DNA from: JACNIZ01 sp964344765
Lineage (GTDB): Bacteria > Planctomycetota > UBA1135
Assembly: GCA_964344765.1 (NCBI GenBank)
Contig: CAYFOM010000013.1
Location: 37,469-101,468 of the forward strand
Direction of reading: 5' to 3'
Length of the DNA: 64,000 bases
Part shown: piece by piece, positions 58,154 to 64,000 of the stretch
Layout: the number at the start of each line of letters is the position of its first letter
Numbering within the stretch: the stretch's first letter is position 1
The notes under the pieces: generated by a model
Seen by the model: the letters and a program-made list of their open reading frames with translations, nothing else
The model's database searches: none
Told to the model about the DNA's origin: nothing
Translations under genes and position numbers: made by a program

Positions 58154-59206
58154 ATGACGGGAATGCCGCAGCGGTCCGGAAACACTGGAGCCAGCCCGAT
58201 CCTAGTAGTGGTCGGGCTGGCTTTGTTATTGGCCGTCAGTGCGCTGGTGCTGTGGCCCGGCGGCTCGACCGAGCTGGATCCCGGCAACGGCGGCGACCCC
58301 ACCATCGCTGAAAACGAGCAGCCGGACTTCGCCGAGCTCGACCAAACGCCGGTGGTTTCGCCGGAACGCCGCGATTCGCCGCTGGTGCAAGCCACGGTGG
58401 CGGTTTTGCTGGCGCTGCCGGCGTGGGCGGAAATGCCGGATACGGTGCGCGTCGAGCTGATTCCTCAGGGCAGCAATCCGGCGGAAAAACGCCACTTATG
58501 GACCAAAAACGGTGGCAAATTCGTGCAGTTCGACGACGTGCCATTTGGTTCGTGGTTGGTGCGCTGCGCCCCACGCGGCTTTCAAGCCGTCGAGGTGCCG
58601 CTGACCGTGTCGGAGAAAGCGCCATCGCCGCGCCAAGTGCTCAATTTAAAACCGGCGCGCAGCATTCGCGGTCGCGTCATCGATAGCACCGGCGCCGGAG
58701 TCGCATCGGTAGCCGTCAGTGCGCGGCCGGTGGAAGCCATCGTCGGCTTCACCGTGACGCGGGCGACCACCACCACTGATGAAGAAGGGCGCTACCGCCT
58801 GTCCGGTCTGCCCGAGGGCAAGTACTGGGTGTTCGCCGGCGAGTTGCGCAGCGCCATCGGCCCGATGGTCGAAACTGATCTGATCGGCGACGAGGCGTGG
58901 GCTGACTTAACCATTCCGCGCATGGGTGCAGCGCAGATCACCGTGGTCAACGAAACCACGCAAGCGCCGATTGCGCGCATGCGCGTGCAAGCCGAACGCA
59001 TCACCGTCGCTTCGGAAGGCATACCCGGTCACGTCACGTTTAAGCAAACCGACGAAAACGGCGTGGCCAAATTCCCCGCCATTCCCCCAGGCGAGTATTC
59101 GTTTACTTTCCTGCAGCCAGGCAGCTACAAAACCAAGACCCAACGCTTCGAGGTCGCCGCAGGTGCTACCGGTGAATTCCGCGTCTCGGTACTGCCGCTG
59201 AAGTAA
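58154..59206 (+). CDS. membrane-anchored protein with carboxypeptidase-regulatory-like beta domains
   Basis: 350 residues. One N-terminal membrane helix (SPILVVVGLALLLAVSALVLW), an acidic linker, then three beta-sandwich units. The second (SIRGRVIDSTGAGVASVAVSARP...TTTDEEGRYRLSGLPEGKYWVFA) and third (GVAKFPAIPPGEYSFTFLQPGSY) have the repeated G.Y.L..LP.G.Y pattern of carboxypeptidase regulatory-like (transthyretin-like) domains. No enzyme motif. Probably a periplasmic binding or structural protein. The MATE gene starts three bases after it. Confidence 0.75.
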   Translation: MTGMPQRSGNTGASPILVVVGLALLLAVSALVLWPGGSTELDPGNGGDPTIAENEQPDFAELDQTPVVSPERRDSPLVQATVAVLLALPAWAEMPDTVRVELIPQGSNPAEKRHLWTKNGGKFVQFDDVPFGSWLVRCAPRGFQAVEVPLTVSEKAPSPRQVLNLKPARSIRGRVIDSTGAGVASVAVSARPVEAIVGFTVTRATTTTDEEGRYRLSGLPEGKYWVFAGELRSAIGPMVETDLIGDEAWADLTIPRMGAAQITVVNETTQAPIARMRVQAERITVASEGIPGHVTFKQTDENGVAKFPAIPPGEYSFTFLQPGSYKTKTQRFEVAAGATGEFRVSVLPLK

Positions 59207-59209
59207 TCC

Positions 59210-60565
59210 TTGGCCCCCTCCTCCCTCGCAGCCGCCAAGGCAAGCGCCTGGCGCGAAGCCGCCCGTATGTCGTGGCCGGCGACGTTGTCGCTACTGCTGC
59301 ACGCCGGTTATCGCGTCAATGATCAATATTGGATTGGCCCGCTCGGTGCCGATGCGCAAGCGGCGTTTGGAGTCACGTCGTTCCAGCTGATTCTGAACTT
59401 TGCACTGATCGTATTGGTGCAATCCGGCACGCTTGCCCGCATTGCACGCCACACAGGCAGCGGTGATCGAGCCAGTCGCGATGCCGTCTTTCAAACCATG
59501 GTGCCGGTGGGCTTCTTGTGGTTTGTTGCCATCGGCGTCATTGGTTGGATGACCACGCCGACGGTCGCCACGATGCTGGGTGCCAGCGGCGAGGTTCACA
59601 CTTTGGCGGTCGAGTATTTGCGCATGATCTACTTGGGCTTGCCGCTGCTTGCACTGAAGCCGTTCATTGACGGTGTCTTTCTCGGCGTCGGCAATACTTT
59701 TACGCCGATGTTGCTGGCCGCCGCCTCGGTTGCGCTGAACTTTGTGCTCAACCCACTGCTGATTTACGGCCATTTCGGCTTCCCGGAAATGGGCATCGGC
59801 GGCGCCGGCATCGCTACCTGCATCTCGCGCGGTTTCTGCGGGGTAGTCGGCCTGTTTCTGCTCGCCCGCCATTACGACTTCCGACCGTGGCAGCCGAAGC
59901 TCAACCTCGCCGAACTCAAACGCGTGCTGCAAATCGGCCTGCCGGTTTGTTTTAGCAACGCCGCTTATGCGCTGAGCTTCATCGCCGTTTTGAAAACCAG
60001 CGTCGAGCCCTTCGGCCGCGATGTACAAGCCGGCATCGGCGTCGCCTTCAACGGTTTGGAAGCGGTCAGCTATTGCGGCTACATGGGCCCGGCGATTGCC
60101 TGCTCATCCCTAGTCGGCCGACGGCTAGGAGCCGGCGATCATGCCGGTGCCGCAGCCGCCATCCGCGCATGCTTGACCATGTCGCTGGTCATTGCCGCGA
60201 TCGCCACGGTGCTGTTTTTGTTCATCCCGGGCAGGTTGGTATCGCTGTATACCGACAGCCCCGAGGTGCTAGCCGCCGCCACCTTATACCTGTGGGTGGC
60301 CGGCTGGACGCAAATGATGACCGCCGCCGACTCGGTGCTACAACAGGCGATGTCCGGCGCGGGCCGCACCTTCCTGATGTCGCTGACCACGATGAGCGGC
60401 TTGGCCTTGCGCATTCCGTTGGCTTGGTTCTTAGCTCACCACCTTTTGTGGGGCCCGCAAGGGATTTGGTGGGCGTTTAATATTTCCAACTGTATCAAGC
60501 TCATCGCTATAGTTGCGGTGTTCCGATACATAGGCCTCCATCGTCCAGCCACTCCCCACTCCTAA
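59210..60565 (+). CDS. MATE-family efflux transporter
   Basis: 451 residues, twelve transmembrane segments in two halves. The N-terminal ASAWREAARMSWPATLSLLLHAGYRVNDQYWIGPLG and the FIDGVFLGVGNTFTPMLLAAASVALNFVLNPLLIYGHFGFPEMGIGGAGIATCISR block are typical MATE/NorM-like motifs. It exports drugs or metabolites with Na+ or H+. I chose TTG 59210 because the family N-terminus (WREAxR) lies before the first ATG at 59267. Confidence 0.9.
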   Translation: MAPSSLAAAKASAWREAARMSWPATLSLLLHAGYRVNDQYWIGPLGADAQAAFGVTSFQLILNFALIVLVQSGTLARIARHTGSGDRASRDAVFQTMVPVGFLWFVAIGVIGWMTTPTVATMLGASGEVHTLAVEYLRMIYLGLPLLALKPFIDGVFLGVGNTFTPMLLAAASVALNFVLNPLLIYGHFGFPEMGIGGAGIATCISRGFCGVVGLFLLARHYDFRPWQPKLNLAELKRVLQIGLPVCFSNAAYALSFIAVLKTSVEPFGRDVQAGIGVAFNGLEAVSYCGYMGPAIACSSLVGRRLGAGDHAGAAAAIRACLTMSLVIAAIATVLFLFIPGRLVSLYTDSPEVLAAATLYLWVAGWTQMMTAADSVLQQAMSGAGRTFLMSLTTMSGLALRIPLAWFLAHHLLWGPQGIWWAFNISNCIKLIAIVAVFRYIGLHRPATPHS

Positions 60566-60571
60566 TCCCTC

Positions 60572-61060
60572 ATGGCCGCCGCGCTCATCAACCCCGCCGA
60601 CTACCCGTCTGACCGTTGTGTACTGGATCTAGACGGCATTCAAAAGTTCCTGCCTCATCGCTATGAGTTCACGCAGGTACATTCCATTTTGGATTGGGAT
60701 AAGGAAAGCAAATTCAGCGTAGGCTTCCGAAAGGGCCAGCCCGACGAGTTCTGGGAGCGCGGACATATTCCGGGACGCCCAATCTTCCCCGGCGTGTTGA
60801 TGGTCGAAGCGATGGCGCAAACCGGTGTGGTCCACGCCTTCGCCGAATTCGGCGTCAAGGAATACCACGATTGGATCGGCTTTGCCGGAATCGACGACGT
60901 GCGCTTCCGCGATGCGGTCGGTCCCAACGAAGACCTGTGGATTCCCGGACACCTAACGCGCATTAATGCCAAGCGCGGCTATTTGCGCTGGAAAGGCCAG
61001 GTGATTCGAGCCACTGGTGAAGTGGTGGCCGAGGCAACTGTGCTCGGCATGCCGTTCTAG
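60572..61060 (+). CDS. FabZ-like 3-hydroxyacyl-ACP dehydratase
   Basis: 162 residues of a hotdog fold: FLPHRYEFTQVHSILDWD, then the active-site block ERGHIPGRPIFPGVLMVEAMAQTGVVHAF, where HIPGRPIFPG gives the catalytic His and the MVEAMAQ helix the Glu. It differs from standard FabZ in the N- and C-terminal ends, so it may serve a specialised acyl chain. The upstream MATE gene ends six bases before it. Links to the FAAL operon are possible but distant. Confidence 0.82.
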   Translation: MAAALINPADYPSDRCVLDLDGIQKFLPHRYEFTQVHSILDWDKESKFSVGFRKGQPDEFWERGHIPGRPIFPGVLMVEAMAQTGVVHAFAEFGVKEYHDWIGFAGIDDVRFRDAVGPNEDLWIPGHLTRINAKRGYLRWKGQVIRATGEVVAEATVLGMPF

Positions 61061-61069
61061 CGCCAGTTG

Positions 61070-61978
61070 TTACTGACTAGCGGCCACGTCTTCGGCTTCA
61101 TTTTGCTCGGGCAAAATGCCGACGACGTCCAGCTCGGCGCATTCGGCTTCCACGCCAAACCATTCGGCGATGGAAGGCTTGGTGCGACCTTCATCCGACG
61201 AGATCGCCTCTTTGATGTAGGTGCCATGCTGCGAGCGCATCGTCACCCACCATTGTGGTCGGCCGCTTTCGCTATTCTCCGCGCGGCTGTATTCGAGGAT
61301 CTCAATCCAGCGTTCGCGATCTAACGCCGCCCGGCGATGGGCAACGCGCGCCGGAGTGCTTTGCACGATGTCCAGCCGCCCTTGGGCTTTGAGCTCGTCC
61401 ATCTTCGCAGCAACAGCCTCATCGCCCGCGCTTACATCGGCATCGCCTGCCGTTACAGCAGTAGCGTCGGCTGGCCCCAGCGCAATCAGCGCACGATAAT
61501 CCTTAGCCGCTTTCATCTCCTTCAACTCCACCACCCGCTTGCGGTTGGTGTAATGCAGATCCGAAATCTCTAAGCGACCTTCATTGCGACGATTGATTTC
61601 CGCGGCCAACTCCTGCAAGTCGACATCCGGACGCTTGGCTTTGAGGATTTCCATGACAAATGGCCGTCCCTCCCCCAACATGCGCACATTCAAGTCTTCA
61701 CGGCCGGCACCATGGAACTTATTGCGCCGTCCTTTAAAGCGCGGCATCGCCACCCAGGCAATCAACTCCTGCACCGAATCGCGCGTCAGCTTGCCGAAGC
61801 CTTCGCAGCGGTCGCAACCTTTGCCGCGACACTCCGGGCAGTAAAACAAGGTCTGCGGCAAATCGCGCGTCAACTTGCGATAGCGGCCCTCGAAATACAC
61901 CTTCACCGGCGCCTGGCGGGCAGGCGATGCGGATTCCTTGTTCGCTTGCGGACTATTGGAGGAACTAGCTTCGGGCAC
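61070..61978 (-). CDS. Pus10-like tRNA pseudouridine synthase
   Basis: 302 residues. A double-CxxC zinc knuckle (Cys47, 50, 55, 58: CPECRGKGCDRC), then NKFHGAGREDLNVRMLGEGRPFVMEI, the Pus10 catalytic motif; Asp95 of GRED would be the catalytic residue. The C-terminal QHGTYIKEAISSDEGRTKPSIAEWFGVEAECAELDVVGIL matches the archaeal and human Pus10 ending. The N-terminal THUMP-like domain is absent, so it is shorter than archaeal Pus10 (about 400 residues). Archaeal Pus10 makes pseudouridine 54/55 in tRNA; the bacterial target is unknown. Confidence 0.85.
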   Translation of the reverse strand: MPEASSSNSPQANKESASPARQAPVKVYFEGRYRKLTRDLPQTLFYCPECRGKGCDRCEGFGKLTRDSVQELIAWVAMPRFKGRRNKFHGAGREDLNVRMLGEGRPFVMEILKAKRPDVDLQELAAEINRRNEGRLEISDLHYTNRKRVVELKEMKAAKDYRALIALGPADATAVTAGDADVSAGDEAVAAKMDELKAQGRLDIVQSTPARVAHRRAALDRERWIEILEYSRAENSESGRPQWWVTMRSQHGTYIKEAISSDEGRTKPSIAEWFGVEAECAELDVVGILPEQNEAEDVAASQ

Positions 61979-61993
61979 GGTTAAAATGCGGCC

Positions 61994-62980
61994 GTGTGGC
62001 CGGAAATTTTTGTGGTGTTCGGTGTTCCGCTCAGAAGCTTCGGCTTCTTTGTGGCGTTGGGTTTTCTCGTAGGCGTTCAGCTGGCGGGCCGTTTGTCGCG
62101 TACTTATGGCAGCGATCCTGAAAATGATGCCGAACGCATTCCGGACCTAAGTTGGACGGTTTTGCTCGGCGTTTTGATCGGTGCGCGCTTGGCTTACGTG
62201 CTGGTCAACCTCGATGTTTTCCTCGACAACCCGGTCTCCATTCTCAAAATTTGGGAAGGCGGCCTGGTCATGTACGGGGGGCTTATTTTAGCCCTGATCC
62301 TAGGCTTGAGGAAGACTCGAAGCTTGCAGATGAATCCACTGCAAACCGCCGACTATTCGCTGACCGCCGCCTTCCTCGGCCAAGCCATCGGCCGCTTCGG
62401 CTGCTTGGCCGTCGGCGATGACTTCGGCAAGGTAGTCGCCAAAAATGCCGACGGCACCGCGCCATGGTGGAGCGTGACTTTTGATAGTCCGCTGCGCAAT
62501 GGTTCGGCGTTTCCGCCGTATTTGACCGACATTCCGCTGCAGCCCACGCAGATGTATATGTCGTTGAAGGCATTCATTTTGTTCGTGGTCGGCATGTGGC
62601 TGCTGAAACGCAAAAAGTTCCACGGCCAAGTCATGTTGGTATTGATGGGCGGTTATGCGCTGCTGCGCTCCATCGTCGAAATTTTCCGTGGCGATGCACA
62701 AGCACGCGGCGGCATTTTCAAGGACGGACTCAGCCCCGCCGACGTCGGTCAGCGTTTGCATGAGTTGGGCGTGGCTACGCCGTCCGGTCAAATTGTCGAC
62801 TACCAAGGCTTCCGCCAACTGCTGCTCAACGGCACTGATGGCGTGCAACCCGAGTTGCTGATTTCAACTTCGCAGATGGTTGCCGCGGTGAGCTTTGTAG
62901 TGGTGGCGTTTTTCTACACGCGATTGGCCAAGCGCAATGACTTGCGCGTGACGCCGGACATCCCGATCCAAACGAAGTAA
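61994..62980 (+). CDS. lgt: prolipoprotein diacylglyceryl transferase
   Basis: 328 residues from GTG 61994, with seven membrane segments. The signature GQAIGRFGCLAVGDDFGK corresponds to the GRxGNFxNxExxG of E. coli Lgt, with variations at Asn (Cys) and Glu (Asp). LLRSIVEIFRGDAQARG follows. An additional 45-residue loop (IFKDGLSPADVGQRLHELGVATPSGQIVDYQGFRQLLLNG) lies before the last helix. It lipidates the lipobox Cys of prolipoproteins, several of which are encoded in this window. Confidence 0.9.
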   Translation: MWPEIFVVFGVPLRSFGFFVALGFLVGVQLAGRLSRTYGSDPENDAERIPDLSWTVLLGVLIGARLAYVLVNLDVFLDNPVSILKIWEGGLVMYGGLILALILGLRKTRSLQMNPLQTADYSLTAAFLGQAIGRFGCLAVGDDFGKVVAKNADGTAPWWSVTFDSPLRNGSAFPPYLTDIPLQPTQMYMSLKAFILFVVGMWLLKRKKFHGQVMLVLMGGYALLRSIVEIFRGDAQARGGIFKDGLSPADVGQRLHELGVATPSGQIVDYQGFRQLLLNGTDGVQPELLISTSQMVAAVSFVVVAFFYTRLAKRNDLRVTPDIPIQTK

Positions 62981-62992
62981 TCCGGCAGAACG

Positions 62993-63946
62993 ATGGTCTT
63001 CCTGGCTGGCATCGACGAAGCGGGCTATGGCCCTTTCGTCGGCCCGTTTACGGTTGGCTATAGCTTGTTCCGTGTGCCCGATTTAGAAATCGACCTTTGG
63101 CAGGCGCTGGATAAGGTTGCGACGCGAACGCCGTCGCGCAAAGATCGGCGGTTGCGGGTCGATGATTCCAAAAAAGTGCATAGCGGACCACTGGGTCGTG
63201 GACGTTTGGAACGAAGTGTTGCCGCGTTTCGCGAGTTAAGCAACGCCGACGCAATTGATTTTCAATCCTGGGTCAAAGCGCCGCCGGCCGGTCCATCCAT
63301 TTGGTTGGATCGCAGTCCTTGGCTGCGCGATTTAGAAGTCCCGTTTTGCCCGAGCGTGTCGCACGACCGCAGTCGCCTCGACGCCGTTGGCTTACGCCAA
63401 TGCATGGACCGCAACGGCTGCAGCCTCGACGCCTTCGGCTCCCGCGTTGTGCCGGTCGGCGAATGGAATCAATGGATTCGTCGCACTTCAAACAAAGGCG
63501 AAACGCTGTTTCAGGTGACGATGGAAGTCGTGCGCTTGCTGCTCGACCGCACCGGTCATTCACCGCTGCGCATCGAGTTGGATCGCCACGGCGGACGCAT
63601 GCATTACGCACCGAAGCTAAAGGATGCACTAAAGCCGGACCTGATTGTGCACCACGGCGAAACCAGTGGCGGTTCCACTTACACGCTGAAGTTCGCCAAC
63701 CGCGACGTGCAAATCCGCTTCTCGGAAAAGGCCGACGGCAACTACTTGCCGGTTGCATTGGCCTCGCTGGCTGCCAAGCAAAGTCGTGAGCGCAGCATGG
63801 ATTTGTTTAATCAATGGTGGTTGCAACAAGCACCCGATTTGACTGCAACCAAAGGCTACGGCGTCGACGGCAAACGCTGGCTGCGTGAGGTCGATGCGTT
63901 TATGCCAAGTGGATTAAACAAAGAAGTCCTGAAGCGGATCCGCTAG
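62993..63946 (+). CDS. divergent ribonuclease HII-like protein
   Basis: 317 residues, against about 200 for normal RNase HII. Motif I LAGIDEAGYGPFVGPFTVGYSLF has the two acidic residues and GP.GP of RnhB; DDSKKVHSG is motif II. Later FSEKADGNYLPVALASLAAKQSRERSMDLF and GYGVDGKRWLRE correspond to the AxASIxAKxxRD and GYGT regions. About 100 extra residues sit in the middle. It may cleave ribonucleotides in DNA, or another nucleic acid. It follows lgt after 12 bases. Its remaining substrate contacts are unclear. Confidence 0.75.
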   Translation: MVFLAGIDEAGYGPFVGPFTVGYSLFRVPDLEIDLWQALDKVATRTPSRKDRRLRVDDSKKVHSGPLGRGRLERSVAAFRELSNADAIDFQSWVKAPPAGPSIWLDRSPWLRDLEVPFCPSVSHDRSRLDAVGLRQCMDRNGCSLDAFGSRVVPVGEWNQWIRRTSNKGETLFQVTMEVVRLLLDRTGHSPLRIELDRHGGRMHYAPKLKDALKPDLIVHHGETSGGSTYTLKFANRDVQIRFSEKADGNYLPVALASLAAKQSRERSMDLFNQWWLQQAPDLTATKGYGVDGKRWLREVDAFMPSGLNKEVLKRIR

Positions 63947-64000
63947 AAGCTGGCCCCTTTCATTGGCCCACCTACAGACCGATTTGAGGCCACCGCCACC

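Noticed and set aside
58102..58156. TTGACATAGAACG and TTGACGTAGAATG as paired promoters
   Set aside because: The two similar blocks lack properly spaced -10 and -35 partners, and the second runs into the start codon.
1..64000. tRNA, rRNA, CRISPR, IS or prophage content
   Set aside because: I looked in every intergenic gap for cloverleaf arms, spaced direct repeats and transposase motifs and saw none that I could support.

Overview
The window is a 64 kb chromosomal segment of a Gram-negative, free-living bacterium with moderately high G+C. It carries lipoproteins and Lgt, a Kdo/heptose-type LPS sugar kinase beside a GT9 glycosyltransferase, Tat and Sec exported enzymes, a hybrid histidine kinase, and the housekeeping nusA-infB-rbfA and lon genes. 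The Gln-rich truncated protein at the left edge ends in a WGxLP...YYR tail that I associate with Planctomycetota/PVC-type genomes. Many genes lack a Shine-Dalgarno sequence, which fits the same guess. Lineage is an inference only: there is no rRNA gene here. I saw no tRNA genes, CRISPR arrays, insertion sequences or prophage genes.

Layout. 1-2885: end of an unknown gene, then a minus-strand operon thiS-thiG-CPBP protease-gamma carbonic anhydrase. 2886-8319: nusA-infB-rbfA-trmH with a structured leader before nusA. 8406-18086: secreted subtilase, NhaA, ferredoxin-NADP reductase, XRE regulator with a membrane partner, Tat aldo/keto reductase, MscS, a Fur/PerR-type regulator, catalase. 18249-24123: a secreted unknown, cysS, an LPS-type kinase, a GT9 transferase, and a thioredoxin-like gene whose in-frame TGA sits at the first Cys of CxxC. 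24127-34288: SppA, a lipoprotein metallopeptidase, a secreted GH57/CBM25 enzyme, a DMT transporter, a hybrid kinase and its PhnD-like binding protein.

34427-41954: an acyl-CoA ligase followed by a tight minus-strand lipid operon (ACP, two di-iron desaturase-like proteins, CFAS-like methyltransferase, fatty acyl-AMP ligase, ketoacyl-ACP synthase). The order suggests that a free fatty acid is loaded on a dedicated ACP, desaturated, extended and methylated. 42176-48231: VolA-like surface lipase, Lon, dicarboxylate/amino-acid symporter. 48232-48664: two long inverted repeats and no gene. 48665-57303: a minus-strand cluster with ATP sulfurylase, APS kinase, a sulfatase-like protein, two large phosphodiesterase-superfamily proteins, two ribbon-helix-helix proteins and a membrane protein. 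It can make PAPS, but no sulfotransferase or PAPS reductase is present. 57565-63946: small lipoprotein, anchored beta-sandwich protein, MATE transporter, FabZ-like dehydratase, a bacterial Pus10-like pseudouridine synthase, Lgt, and a divergent RNase HII.

The strongest discoveries are the probable selenoprotein, supported by a SECIS-like hairpin with the same GGUCU loop as E. coli fdhF, and the Pus10 homologue, a family known mainly from archaea and eukaryotes. The FAAL lipid operon and the sulfate-activation/phosphodiesterase cluster are candidate undescribed pathways.
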